64,000 bases of DNA from positions 380,185 to 444,184 of the forward strand of contig NZ_QPIX01000003.1 in assembly GCF_003337715.1 (NCBI RefSeq), written 5' to 3'. Each line of letters begins with the position of its first letter. Position 1 is the first letter of the stretch. Below, one piece after another: positions 18,711 to 27,665 of the stretch. Both the position numbers and the translations under genes were made by a program. The notes beneath the pieces were generated by a model. It saw nothing but the letters and a program-made list of their open reading frames with translations, had not been told where the DNA came from and did no database searches. This stretch comes from Ciceribacter lividus. Its GTDB lineage: Bacteria > Pseudomonadota > Alphaproteobacteria > Rhizobiales > Rhizobiaceae.

Positions 18711-20036
18711 ATGGCGATGATTGACGGTTTCGCATCGATGGCGATTACCGGCTACAGCTGGGCGGGCATTGCTGCCTACCCGCTCGCCGGACCGCTGCTG
18801 GCGTTGCGGGCCGCCAAGGGCAAGGAAGACCGCGCGCGTCGGCTGGAGCGCTTCGGCTATCCCTCGATAGACCGTCCGCACGGACCGCTCGTCTGGATTC
18901 ATGCCGCGAGCGTGGGCGAGACGCTTGCCGTCATCGGCCTCATGCGCGAGTTGCGCCGCCGCGACATCAACGTCTTGCTGACCACCGGAACCGTCACCTC
19001 CGCCGAACTCGTGCGGCTGCGCCTCGACGGGGAAATCATCCACCAGTATGTGCCCCTCGACTTGAGGCCGGCGGTGCGCCGTTTCCTCGACTACTGGGGA
19101 CCGGATATCGCCATCTCAGTCGAGTCCGAGATATGGCCGACGACGCTCGGCGAGCTCGACCGGCGCCACATTCCGCAGATCCTCGTCAACGCCCGCATGT
19201 CGGACCGCTCCTTCGAGCGCTGGCATCGCCACAATTCGATCGCCGAGGCGCTGTTTTCCAGGCTTTCACTGGTGATTGCGCAATCGGATGTCGATGCCGA
19301 GCGCTTCCGTGATCTCGGCGCATGGCCGGTCGCCGTCTCCGGCAACCTCAAGGTCGATGGCGACGCGCCGCCCTGCGACATGACGGTGCTTGCCCGTTAT
19401 CGGGAGCAGATCGGCCATCGCAAGACCTGGGCGGCCATCTCCACCTTCGAGGGCGAGGAAAAGATCGCCGTCATGGTGCATCGGGCGCTGAAGGCCCATG
19501 TCGGATTGTTGACCATCATCGTGCCGCGCCATCCCGAACGCTGCGACGAACTCGAGGCGATGATGGTCGAGAAGGGGCTGAAGGTCGCGCGCCGCACCCG
19601 CGAGGACGCGATCACCCCTGATACGGACGTCTTTCTCGGGGATACGATCGGCGAGATGGGGCTCTATCTGCGGTTGACGGAGATCGCCTTCGTCGGTCGC
19701 TCGATCACCGGACAGGGCGGACAGAATCCGCTTGAGCCGGCGATGCTGGGCTGCGCCGTGCTGACCGGACCGAATGTCGAGAACTTCCGTGACAGCTATC
19801 AGCGGCTGGTGCGCAACGGCAATGCCCGGATCGTGCGCGACGCCGAAATGCTGGCGAAGGCCGTGCACTTCCTCTCGGTCAACGACCTCGCCCGCCACAA
19901 GATGATCGATGCGGGCACCGAGACGCTGCAGGAGATGCGCGGCGCGCTCGTCGCGACCATCAAGGGGCTGGAGCCCTATATCAACCCTCTCACCGTCAAG
20001 GCGCGGCTGGAGCCGCGCGCCGCACGGCAGCGCTGA
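18711..20036 (+). CDS. waaA: 3-deoxy-D-manno-octulosonic acid (Kdo) transferase
   Basis: 441 residues. Inner-membrane enzyme that adds Kdo from CMP-Kdo to lipid IVA. N-terminal membrane anchor (about 1-25), GT30 domain with PLVWIHAASVGETLAV (about 60-75), the donor-site region VSGNLKVDG and the C-terminal EPAMLGCAVLTGPNVENF. The ATG at 18711 is preferred over a TTG directly before it. It leads the waaA-HAD-lpxK cluster of late lipid A synthesis. Confidence 0.96.
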   Translation: MAMIDGFASMAITGYSWAGIAAYPLAGPLLALRAAKGKEDRARRLERFGYPSIDRPHGPLVWIHAASVGETLAVIGLMRELRRRDINVLLTTGTVTSAELVRLRLDGEIIHQYVPLDLRPAVRRFLDYWGPDIAISVESEIWPTTLGELDRRHIPQILVNARMSDRSFERWHRHNSIAEALFSRLSLVIAQSDVDAERFRDLGAWPVAVSGNLKVDGDAPPCDMTVLARYREQIGHRKTWAAISTFEGEEKIAVMVHRALKAHVGLLTIIVPRHPERCDELEAMMVEKGLKVARRTREDAITPDTDVFLGDTIGEMGLYLRLTEIAFVGRSITGQGGQNPLEPAMLGCAVLTGPNVENFRDSYQRLVRNGNARIVRDAEMLAKAVHFLSVNDLARHKMIDAGTETLQEMRGALVATIKGLEPYINPLTVKARLEPRAARQR

Positions 20037-20056
20037 AGAAGAAAAGAGTACAGGAC

Positions 20057-20764
20057 ATGGACCGGGGTGCGGGGATCGCAGGGATCCTCTTCGACAAGGA
20101 CGGAACGCTTCTCGATTTCGATGCGAGCTGGGCACCGGTCAACCGCAAGCTGGCACTGCTGGCGGCCGGAGGCGACCCGTCGCTCGCCGATCGCCTGTTG
20201 CTCGCCTGTGGCATGGATCCAGTGAGCGGCCATATCGTGCCGGACAGTCTGTTTGCCGCCGGCAACACCCGCGAGATCGCCGAGGGTCTCGTGGCTGCAG
20301 GTTCTCCGATCTCCAGCGAGGAGCTGGTCCCGGTCCTCGACGAACTCTTCGCCGATGCCGCCGACCTCTCGGTTCCCGTCATCGAGCTGGCGCCGCTCTT
20401 CTCACGCCTGCATGGACGCGGCCTGAAACTCGGCATTGCGTCGAGCGACAACGAAAAGTCCATCCGCCGCATCGTCGAGCGTTTCGGCATCACCGAGTAC
20501 GTCGATTTCGTCGCCGGCTACGACAGCGGTCACGGTTCGAAGCCCGAGGCCGGCATGGTGCTCGGCTTCTGCCGGGCGACGGGGCTCGTGCCCGGTGCGG
20601 TCGCCGTCGTCGGCGACAACAATCACGACATGCATATGGGACACAACGCCGGCGCGGGGCTCAAGGTCGCGGTGCTGAGCGGGACCGGCTCGCAGGCGAC
20701 GCTCGCCGAGGCCTGCGACGTCTGCCTGAACGACATCAGCGAGCTCGAAGCCCTGCTCGCCTGA
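20057..20764 (+). CDS. HAD-family phosphatase (phosphoglycolate phosphatase-like)
   Basis: 235 residues. Motif I DKDGTLLDFDASW (about 11-23) carries the nucleophile Asp and the acid/base Asp; motif II GIASSD; motif III is the Lys in SKPEAGM; motif IV VVGDNNHDMHMG. The cap is the small alpha-helical C1 type. Its position between waaA and lpxK, 20 bp after waaA, suggests a role near lipid A or Kdo metabolism, but the motifs only show a phosphomonoesterase. It is not KdsC-like: that family lacks a cap. Confidence 0.85.
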   Translation: MDRGAGIAGILFDKDGTLLDFDASWAPVNRKLALLAAGGDPSLADRLLLACGMDPVSGHIVPDSLFAAGNTREIAEGLVAAGSPISSEELVPVLDELFADAADLSVPVIELAPLFSRLHGRGLKLGIASSDNEKSIRRIVERFGITEYVDFVAGYDSGHGSKPEAGMVLGFCRATGLVPGAVAVVGDNNHDMHMGHNAGAGLKVAVLSGTGSQATLAEACDVCLNDISELEALLA

Positions 20765-20882
20765 AGGCGGCTGGAGGCATCGCCCACGAGACGGGTTGAC
20801 GAAGGCCATCCGCCTGCGGTCTGTTGCATCATCGTAAACAAAGGCTTTCCGGCGGAGCCGCGACGAGCAGGGGGAGGACGTG

Positions 20883-21926
20883 ATGGTATCGGAAGCCCCA
20901 CCCTTCTGGTGGACGAAGCCGGATTGGCGCGCCTGGGCGCTGTCGCCGTTCTCGTTTCTCTACGGCCAGATCGCCGGCCGGCGGATGGCGAACGGCAAGC
21001 GCCTGTCCTCGCCCGTTCCGGTCATCTGCGTCGGCAATTTCACCGTCGGCGGTGCCGGCAAGACGCCGACCGTCCTGGCGCTGGTGCGCGCGGCCCGTGC
21101 GCAGGGCCTGAAGCCCGGCATCTTGAGCCGCGGCTATGGCGGCTCGCTCGACGTGACGACCGTCGTCGATCCGGAGCACCATCGTTCGACCGACGTCGGC
21201 GACGAGCCGCTGCTGCTTGCCCGCCACGCGCTCACCGTCATTTCCCGCAAGCGCTTCGCCGGCGCCCGGCGCCTCGTCGACGAGGGGGTGGACCTGATCA
21301 TCATGGATGACGGTTTCCAGAGCGCACGTCTGGCGGTCGATTTTGCCCTGATCGTCATCGACAGCATCCGCGGCATCGGCAACGGCCATCTCGTGCCCGG
21401 CGGACCCGTTCGGGCACCGATCCGCGTGCAGATGCGTTATGTCGACGGCTTGCTGAAGGTCGGCAACGGCACCGCCGCCGATCGCCTGGTGCGCCAGGCG
21501 GCGCGGGCCGGCAAGCCGATCTATGTCGCCTCGCTCTCGCCGCGGGGCGATGCCGGTATCTCCGGCAAGCGCGTGCTCGCCTTTGCCGGCATTGCCGATC
21601 CGGGGAAGTTCTTCCGCACCGTGGAGGAGCTGGGCGCAGAGATCGTCGAGCGCCGCGCCTTGCCCGACCATCACCACATGGGCGAGGACGAGATTGCCGA
21701 ACTGCTCGACAAGGCTGCCGCGAGCGATCTGGAACTGGTGACCACGGCGAAGGACTTCGTGCGGTTGCGCTCCGGGCCGGGGCGTGCCGAGGAACTCGCA
21801 CGCAGGTGCAAGGTCGTGGACGTCGAGATGATGTTCGACGATCCCAATGCGCCGGGAAAGATCATCGACCGGGCGATCGAGGTGCATCGCGCGCGCCGGC
21901 TGAAGGAAGGACGCTACGGCGTCTAG
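20883..21926 (+). CDS. lpxK: Tetraacyldisaccharide 4'-kinase
   Basis: 347 residues. It phosphorylates the 4' position of the lipid A disaccharide to make lipid IVA at the inner membrane. Starts [25 protein letters not shown] precedes it. An N-terminal amphipathic anchor is followed by the Walker A-type P-loop [13 protein letters not shown] (about 51-63) and DDGFQSARL (about 141-149), both LpxK hallmarks. A GTG directly upstream is a less likely start. Sixth gene of the block begun by pmbA. Confidence 0.96.
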   Translation: MVSEAPPFWWTKPDWRAWALSPFSFLYGQIAGRRMANGKRLSSPVPVICVGNFTVGGAGKTPTVLALVRAARAQGLKPGILSRGYGGSLDVTTVVDPEHHRSTDVGDEPLLLARHALTVISRKRFAGARRLVDEGVDLIIMDDGFQSARLAVDFALIVIDSIRGIGNGHLVPGGPVRAPIRVQMRYVDGLLKVGNGTAADRLVRQAARAGKPIYVASLSPRGDAGISGKRVLAFAGIADPGKFFRTVEELGAEIVERRALPDHHHMGEDEIAELLDKAAASDLELVTTAKDFVRLRSGPGRAEELARRCKVVDVEMMFDDPNAPGKIIDRAIEVHRARRLKEGRYGV

Positions 21927-21939
21927 CGGATATGCAGCC

Positions 21940-22170
21940 TCAGCGGTTCTGGACGGGAAGGGCGCCCGCCCGCTTTTCGGCCTCGAACGATGCGGCGGCA
22001 TCCACATAGGGTTCCTGCCGGGCGACGCTCCAGTAACGCAGCTCGTCGATGAGGATCGGCTTGCCGGTGACGGCGCAGACCACGTAGGAGCCGGGGGACA
22101 GGATCTGGAAGTCGGCGTCCAAGTACCGGATCTTGGCTTCCCGGTTGCCGCTGCCTTCGAAACGGTTCAT
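21940..22170 (-). CDS. DUF2093 family small protein
   Basis: 76 residues: MNRFEGSGNREAKIRYLDAD, then FQILSPGSYVVCAVTGKPI and LDELRYWSVARQEPYVDA. This is the DUF2093 pattern, found almost only in alphaproteobacteria next to lpxK. No catalytic motif; one cysteine. It faces lpxK convergently, with 13 bp between the stops, and may be co-expressed with mutL upstream on the same strand (66 bp gap). Confidence 0.9.
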   Translation of the reverse strand: MNRFEGSGNREAKIRYLDADFQILSPGSYVVCAVTGKPILIDELRYWSVARQEPYVDAAASFEAEKRAGALPVQNR

Positions 22171-22236
22171 GTCACACTGCTCCTTCGCACGTCATTGCCC
22201 TGCCATACTCCGCGACGCGCGAAAATTCCAGAAATA

Positions 22237-24036
22237 TCAGCTGCGGCCGAATAGCCTTTCTATGTCGGAGAGCTTGAGCTCGACATAGGTCGGCCGGCCG
22301 TGATTGCACTGGCCCGAACCCGGCGTCGCCTCCATCTGGCGCAGCAGCGCGTTCATCTCCTCGACGCGCAGAACCCGGCCCGACCGCACCGAGCCGTGGC
22401 AGGCCATGGTCGCGGCGACGTGTTCCAGCCGCGCGGCGAGCCCGCCGGCCGTGTCCCATTCGGCGATCTCGTCGGCAAGCTCGCGAACGAGCGCCTGCAC
22501 ATCCATTTCGCCGAGCATGGCCGGCGTCTCGCGCACGGCGACGGCGCCGGGACCGAAGCGCTCGACCGAAAGGCCGAGTTGTTCCAGCGCCTCGGCATGG
22601 ACCATCAGGCGGTCGCAGTCTTCTTCCGGCAGGTCGACGATCTCGGGGATGAGCAGTCCCTGGGACGGCAGCCGCCTTCCGGAAAGCGCCTTGCGCATCT
22701 GCTCGAAGACGAGACGCTCGTGGGCGGCATGCTGGTCGACGATGACGAGGCCGTCCTCCGTCTGCGCGACGATGTAGTTGGCGTGGACCTGTGCGCGGGC
22801 CGCACCGAGCGGATGGCTCTCGACCGGGGGAGCGGACGGCGGAACGACAACCGGCGCTTCGGCGCGGGCTGTCGGCACGGCAACGGTGTCGAACCGGGCC
22901 TGTTGCGGTTCGGCGAACCCGAACGGGGCCGCGGCGGGCCGGTAGGGTGACGTTTCAGGGCTCCAGCTGTAGCCACCGGCGGGGTTCGGTGGACGGAAAC
23001 CGGGGCGGAAGGCGCGGAGCATGCCGCCGGCGCCCGTGGTCGAGGCGCGGTCGCCCTCGCGCTGCAAGGCCTCGCGGATCGCGCCGACGATCAGGCCGCG
23101 CACCAGTCCGGGGTCACGGAAGCGGACGTCGGATTTCGCCGGGTGGACGTTGACGTCGACGAGTGCCGGGTCGATGTCGATCGACAGTACCGCCACCGGA
23201 TAGCGCCCGTGCGGCACGGTTTCGGCATAGGCACCGCGGATCGCCGAGAGGATCTGCTTGTCCTGCACCGGACGGCCGTTGACGAAGGCATATTGATGAG
23301 CCGAGTTGCCGCGATTGAAGGTCGGGACGCCGGCAAAACCGGTGAGGCGCACCTCTTCCCGTTCGGCATCGAGCGAGATCGCATTGTCGCGGAAGTCGCT
23401 GCCGAGCACCTGGGCGATGCGGGCGAGAGGATCGCCAGTCGTTGCCGGGAATTCCAGCATCGAGCGGTCGCTGCCGGAAAGCACGAAGCGGACGTGCGGG
23501 AAGGCGATGGCCATCCGCTTGACGACTTCGGTGATGGCACCTGCCTCGGCCTTTTCCGTCTTCAGGAATTTCAGCCGCGCCGGGGTCGCGAAGAAGAGGT
23601 CGCGGACCTCGACGACGGTTCCCGGATTGGCGGCGACCGGACGAACGGCCGAAACCCTGCCGCCGGCGACGCTGATCTCCGCACCTTCCGCGCTGCCGGG
23701 CACGCGGCTCGCGATCGAGAGCTTTGCGACCGAGCCGATCGAGGGCAGCGCTTCGCCGCGGAAGCCGAGGCTGCGGATGTCGAAGAGCGATTCGGAAATC
23801 TTCGAGGTGCAGTGCCGGCGAATCGCAAGTTCGAGATCGGCGGGATCCATGCCGCCGCCGTTGTCCGCCACGCGCAGCAGGCTCTTGCCGCCGCCGGCGG
23901 TCGCGACCTCGATTCGTGTGGCGCCGGCGTCGATCGCATTCTCGATCAGTTCTTTCGCCGCGCTTGCGGGACGCTCGATGACCTCACCGGCGGCGATCTG
24001 GTTGATGAGCGTTTCGGAGAGCTGTTTGATAGCCAT
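22237..24036 (-). CDS. mutL: DNA mismatch repair protein MutL
   Basis: 599 residues. N-terminal GHKL ATPase: [25 protein letters not shown] (motif I, catalytic Glu and Asn, about 14-38), DNGGGM (motif II) and [11 protein letters not shown] (motif III). The transducer domain has the typical NGRPVQDK. The C-terminal dimerisation domain has the MutL core [12 protein letters not shown], and ends [23 protein letters not shown]; the CPHGRP-like zinc motif reads CNHGRP. An internal Pro/Ala-rich linker of about 90 residues joins the halves. Confidence 0.97.
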   Translation of the reverse strand: MAIKQLSETLINQIAAGEVIERPASAAKELIENAIDAGATRIEVATAGGGKSLLRVADNGGGMDPADLELAIRRHCTSKISESLFDIRSLGFRGEALPSIGSVAKLSIASRVPGSAEGAEISVAGGRVSAVRPVAANPGTVVEVRDLFFATPARLKFLKTEKAEAGAITEVVKRMAIAFPHVRFVLSGSDRSMLEFPATTGDPLARIAQVLGSDFRDNAISLDAEREEVRLTGFAGVPTFNRGNSAHQYAFVNGRPVQDKQILSAIRGAYAETVPHGRYPVAVLSIDIDPALVDVNVHPAKSDVRFRDPGLVRGLIVGAIREALQREGDRASTTGAGGMLRAFRPGFRPPNPAGGYSWSPETSPYRPAAAPFGFAEPQQARFDTVAVPTARAEAPVVVPPSAPPVESHPLGAARAQVHANYIVAQTEDGLVIVDQHAAHERLVFEQMRKALSGRRLPSQGLLIPEIVDLPEEDCDRLMVHAEALEQLGLSVERFGPGAVAVRETPAMLGEMDVQALVRELADEIAEWDTAGGLAARLEHVAATMACHGSVRSGRVLRVEEMNALLRQMEATPGSGQCNHGRPTYVELKLSDIERLFGRS

Positions 24037-24352
24037 TTTGTCATTTTCCCGGATTCGGACAGGTGAGGAAAGCCTGAAAGCGCCGGAAACGGTGGAAATC
24101 CGTGTGCAGCGGCGAAAACGTTGCCACTCATCATTAAGTCCTCGTTAAGGACCAGCAACTAACGTCGGTTGTGCCCCAATACGTTCAAAGCGGGGCGGAT
24201 GGTTGTTGCTGTCGACGAGGCAACCGGCCCTGCCGGACCGAGTCGGAAGCATCCATCCGGGCGTCACCCCGGCGCCGGCGAGTTTTTCATGCGGAATGAA
24301 AGTGAAGGTTTTTGGATCGGTGCCCAGGCATTCAGTTCCTTGAGGCGGTAAT
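24037..24352. other. Divergent intergenic region, mutL / PAS-receiver gene
   Basis: 316 bp between mutL (minus) and the PAS-receiver gene (plus). It contains a CtrA-type site at 24134-24148. A short frame (ATG 24290 to the stop at 24350) has no clear ribosome-binding site and is probably not a gene. The GTG start of the PAS-receiver gene at 24353 is preceded by GAGGCGG. I see no riboswitch or tRNA. Confidence 0.6.
24134..24148. promoter_or_regulatory. CtrA-type binding site
   Basis: TTAA-GTCCTCG-TTAA, an exact TTAA-N7-TTAA match to the alphaproteobacterial CtrA motif. It is 98 bp upstream of mutL and 205 bp upstream of the PAS-receiver gene. At the GC content of this window such a match is expected less than once in 64 kb by chance (my rough estimate), and I noticed no other in the intergenic regions. 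Confidence 0.55.
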
Positions 24353-26041
24353 GTGAAGAATTTTCCAGCGGTGCCCGTCGAGAGCGGGTCGAAGGGGAAG
24401 CACGTGACGGGCGAAATGGCAGCGCGGGACGCGCAGTTGCATACGGCCGCGCTCGACGCAGCGTCCGAGGCCCTTTCTGCCGCGATCATGATCTACGACC
24501 GCAACGACGAACTGATCTATGCGAGCCGCCAGATGGCAGGCTACGTACCGGTTTCCCCTCACTTCTTCTCTCCCGGAACACGTCTTCGTGAGTTTCTCGG
24601 CGCCGCCTATGATGCGGGCATGCATAGCTGCACGCCGGCCGGCGGCGCGGCGATCGGCAGCCGTGAGGAATGGATCGCCGAGAGCATCGCCGCCCATTGG
24701 CGGGAGCGGTTCGATTACCAGATGCGCGACGCTCAGCGTGGCTGGACGAAAATGTCGATGCGCCGTCTTTCTTCCGGTCACGGCCTCTGTGTCATCACCG
24801 ATATTTCCGAACAGAAGAAGCGGGAGGAGCAGTGGCATGCCGATCTCGAACGCGTGCAGCTGACCGAGGAAATCCTCGACAACCTGCCGCATCCCGTTTT
24901 CGTCCAGGACCGCAGTCTGATGATCGTGGCCGTCAACAAGGCGTTCTGCGCCCTGTTCGGCGCAAGAACGGACGTCATGCTCGGCAGTTCGCTGAACAGC
25001 CTTTTCGATAAGGCTCTCGCGGCGAGCCTCGGCGACACCGCGCGCCATGTCCTCGATACCGGCGCACCGTCGCTCGTGTCGGTGACGGTTCCGCAACCGT
25101 CCGGGCCGGTGGCTCTCGCTGTGCGCAGCCGGCGCGTCGGCAAACCGGGTCGCTATTTCGTTGTCACCAGCCTCGATCATCCGGCGGACATGACGCTTGC
25201 CACGGAGCGAACGGCGACGGTTGCTTTCGGGGCGGAACAACAGGCCCTTGTCGAGGATGCCTCCGACGGGCACGCCCGTGCACTCGATCTATCCGGACGC
25301 CGCGTCTTGCTGGTGACCGCCGACAGCGCCTTTGCCGACGCCGCGCTCGAAACGCTGTCGGAATTGCGTCTCGATGCGTGCTCCGTCCAGAATGCCGGCG
25401 AGGAGGAAGCCTTCCTCGATGTCGCCAGGTCGGCGGGGGTCGCGATCGATCTCGTGGTCGTCGACACCAACATGGACGTGCGGTGCCTTGAACTCGCACA
25501 TCAACATGGCGTGGAAGCCTTGCCGATCGACAGCTTCCAGATCAGGAACGAGCTCGCCGCTCTTGCCGCCGAACGCCTGAGCCGCAGCCCCTCCGTCGAA
25601 GACGACGACTGGGAGATCACTACCGGCGATGCCGTGCCGATGAGCAGCGATCCGCTGGTGCTGGTTGCGGAGGACAATGCGATCAACCAGATCGTCTTCG
25701 CCCAGATACTCGAGGGGCTCGGCTTTCGCTTCACCATCGCGTCGAGCGGCGAGGAAGCAGTCCGCCTCTGGCAGAATCTCGAACCGCAGATCGTGCTGAT
25801 GGATGTCACCTTGCCGGGAATTTCAGGATACGACGCCTGCCGGCGCATCCGCGACCTCGATCGCGCATCCGGACGCACGACGCCGGTGATCGGAGTCCTC
25901 GCCCACGCCTTCGAACGTGACCGCGAAGACTGCCTCTCGGCAGGCATGGACGACATCCTGCAGAAGCCCCTGTGCTCTGACGCGATCGAGGCGATCTTCC
26001 AGCGGTTCATTCCCGGCTACATCGCTTTTTCGCCGGCCTGA
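24353..26041 (+). CDS. PAS-PAS-receiver signalling protein without a kinase
   Basis: 562 residues, GTG start. Two PAS domains (about 40-155, with GLCVITDISEQKKREEQ closing the first; and about 165-270). Next a degenerate receiver-like region (about 300-400; RVLLVTADSAF, LVVVDTNMD), then a canonical receiver (about 430-550; LVLVAEDNAINQIVF, VLMDVTLPGISG, LQKPL). The second receiver keeps the acidic pair, phosphoryl Asp and Lys, but the conserved Ser/Thr of strand 4 is Leu (VIGVLAHA). No HisKA or HATPase domain is present, so it must receive phosphate from another kinase. The upstream site suggests CtrA control. Confidence 0.85.
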   Translation: MKNFPAVPVESGSKGKHVTGEMAARDAQLHTAALDAASEALSAAIMIYDRNDELIYASRQMAGYVPVSPHFFSPGTRLREFLGAAYDAGMHSCTPAGGAAIGSREEWIAESIAAHWRERFDYQMRDAQRGWTKMSMRRLSSGHGLCVITDISEQKKREEQWHADLERVQLTEEILDNLPHPVFVQDRSLMIVAVNKAFCALFGARTDVMLGSSLNSLFDKALAASLGDTARHVLDTGAPSLVSVTVPQPSGPVALAVRSRRVGKPGRYFVVTSLDHPADMTLATERTATVAFGAEQQALVEDASDGHARALDLSGRRVLLVTADSAFADAALETLSELRLDACSVQNAGEEEAFLDVARSAGVAIDLVVVDTNMDVRCLELAHQHGVEALPIDSFQIRNELAALAAERLSRSPSVEDDDWEITTGDAVPMSSDPLVLVAEDNAINQIVFAQILEGLGFRFTIASSGEEAVRLWQNLEPQIVLMDVTLPGISGYDACRRIRDLDRASGRTTPVIGVLAHAFERDREDCLSAGMDDILQKPLCSDAIEAIFQRFIPGYIAFSPA

Positions 26042-26053
26042 ACGGCCGTGAAG

Positions 26054-26073
26054 CCTCCCCAAAGTTGGGGAGG
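26054..26073. repeat. Short CCTCCCCAA palindrome
   Basis: CCTCCCCAA (26054-26062), AG, TTGGGGAGG (26065-26073), a perfect 9-bp inverted repeat 12 bp after the PAS-receiver stop. It resembles the ends of the palindromic element inside glyS. It may act as a terminator, although no T tract follows. Confidence 0.6.
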
Positions 26074-26126
26074 TGGAAGCGCCCAAGATCGCGAAAATGC
26101 TATTATTTTTTTAATCATTCGGACAC

Positions 26127-26159
26127 ATCCTGATATTCGAAACAAGAGGTTCTCAGGAT
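26127..26159 (+). promoter_or_regulatory. Hairpin covering the ribosome-binding site of the GGDEF-EAL gene
   Basis: ATCCTGA (26127-26133) and TCAGGAT (26153-26159) pair perfectly and sequester AGGA, the likely ribosome-binding site 8-9 bases before the ATG at 26167. An AT-rich tract (26101-26115) precedes it. Possible translational control; weak evidence. Confidence 0.35.
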
Positions 26160-26166
26160 ATCGTCG

Positions 26167-27561
26167 ATGCCGCCGGCCGATCCGACATTGCCGCAGGTAA
26201 GCCAGAACGAGCTTCAGGCAATGGCCTATACCGACCAGCTCACCGGGCTCGGAAACCGCTATCGCCTGCGGGACAAGGTGCGGATGCTCGCAGCCGAACG
26301 TGCCGACGATCCTGCGCCCTTTACCGTCGCGCTCGTCAATCTGGACGGTTTCAAGCCGATCAACGACCTGTTCGGAACCGTCGCGGGTGACGAAATTCTC
26401 TGCCAGGCGGCCCACCGTCTGAAGGCCTGCATTCCTGATGGAGCGACGGTCACCCGGCACGATGGAGACGAGTTCGCCGTCATCCTGCCGCTGGTCTTCG
26501 AGAGGGTCGCCGCCGAGCGGGTGGGGCAGATGATCAAGGACGTGCTGTCCGCGCCTTACGATCTCGGCGACCGTAACGTCCGGCTCTCGGCATCCCTCGG
26601 CTTTGCCATCTATCCCTTCGCCGGTGCAGATTTCGAAGAGCTGATGAAGAGCGCGGAGACGGCGCTCTACCGTTCAAAACGGCGGGGCCGCGGCCAGATC
26701 ACCGTCTATTCGAGCGAGATCGCCCAGGAGATGCGGCGTTCCACTCAACTCGAACAGGCGCTGCGCAACGCGATCATTTCCGACAACGTCGACGTCCACT
26801 TCCAGCCGATCGTCAACCTTGCAGATGGTCGGGTGAAGGGCTTTGAAGCGCTGGCGCGCTGGATCGATCCCGATCTCGGCTTCGTCTCGCCGGCGGTCTT
26901 CGTGCCGCTTGCCGAAGAGCGTGGTTTCATCGACATGCTTTCCGAGACGCTGCTGCGCAAGGCGGCGGAGGCGACGCTCGCCTGGCCTCGCGACCTCTTC
27001 CTCTCCTTCAACCTGTCCTCGGCGCAGTTGATGGACCCGCGCACGACCTACAACACGCTTTCGATCCTCAACAGCGTCGGGTTCGATCCGCGCCGGCTGG
27101 AGCTCGAGATCACCGAGACGGCCGTGATGACCTCGGCCGACACGGCCGCGCGCATCATCAACGAACTGCGCGAACTCGGCATCCGGATATCTCTCGATGA
27201 TTTCGGCACCGGCCAGTCGAGCCTCGGGCGGCTGCGGGATTTCACCTTCGACAAGGTGAAGATCGACCGGGCCTTCGTTTCCGCGATCATGACGGACCGC
27301 ACTTCCGAGCATATCATCAAGGCGATCGTCACCATGTGCGAAGGTCTGGACCTCGCCGTCGTGGCCGAGGGTATCGAGACGGTCGCCGAGGCGAAGAAGC
27401 TGCGCGACCTCGGCTGCGGCATGGGGCAGGGCTATCACTTCGGCAAGCCGATGGATCAGGCGGCAACCCTGCGTTACCTCCACGATCACTATCATGAGTT
27501 CGCGATGCTGGATCGCGAGCGGCTCGGAGCAACAGGGCCGCGCGTCGACCACGACGCCTGA
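26167..27561 (+). CDS. GGDEF-EAL protein, probably a c-di-GMP phosphodiesterase
   Basis: 464 residues, soluble. The GGDEF domain (about 25-180) has DGDEF in place of GGDEF, so cyclase activity is doubtful; it may only bind GTP. The EAL domain (about 195-445) is complete: FEALARW, SFNLSSAQL, LEITETAVM, LDDFGTG, VKIDRAFV and AEGIET carry the metal and catalytic residues for hydrolysing c-di-GMP to pGpG. No sensory domain is present. Sits downstream of the PAS-receiver gene by 125 bp. Confidence 0.94.
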   Translation: MPPADPTLPQVSQNELQAMAYTDQLTGLGNRYRLRDKVRMLAAERADDPAPFTVALVNLDGFKPINDLFGTVAGDEILCQAAHRLKACIPDGATVTRHDGDEFAVILPLVFERVAAERVGQMIKDVLSAPYDLGDRNVRLSASLGFAIYPFAGADFEELMKSAETALYRSKRRGRGQITVYSSEIAQEMRRSTQLEQALRNAIISDNVDVHFQPIVNLADGRVKGFEALARWIDPDLGFVSPAVFVPLAEERGFIDMLSETLLRKAAEATLAWPRDLFLSFNLSSAQLMDPRTTYNTLSILNSVGFDPRRLELEITETAVMTSADTAARIINELRELGIRISLDDFGTGQSSLGRLRDFTFDKVKIDRAFVSAIMTDRTSEHIIKAIVTMCEGLDLAVVAEGIETVAEAKKLRDLGCGMGQGYHFGKPMDQAATLRYLHDHYHEFAMLDRERLGATGPRVDHDA

Positions 27562-27582
27562 CCTCTCCCACACGGACCGCCG

Positions 27583-27606
27583 AAGGGCGGCATTGCCGCC
27601 GCCCTT
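27583..27606. terminator. Stem-loop between convergent genes
   Basis: AAGGGCGGC (27583-27591), loop ATTGCC, GCCGCCCTT (27598-27606). A perfect 9-bp GC-rich stem 21 bp after the GGDEF-EAL stop and 60 bp from the convergent SMP-30 stop, so it may terminate either. No strong U tract. The same AGGGCGGCG-type hairpin recurs near 62985 and 63641. Confidence 0.5.
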
Positions 27607-27665
27607 GCCCGTCAGAGAAGAAAAGGCGCCCGCGAGAGTGTGCGGGCGCCCCCCCGCATGTTCCA

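Noticed and set aside
24037..24352. Riboswitch ahead of the PAS-receiver gene
   Set aside because: No conserved riboswitch core (SAM-II, cobalamin, c-di-GMP) is recognisable.
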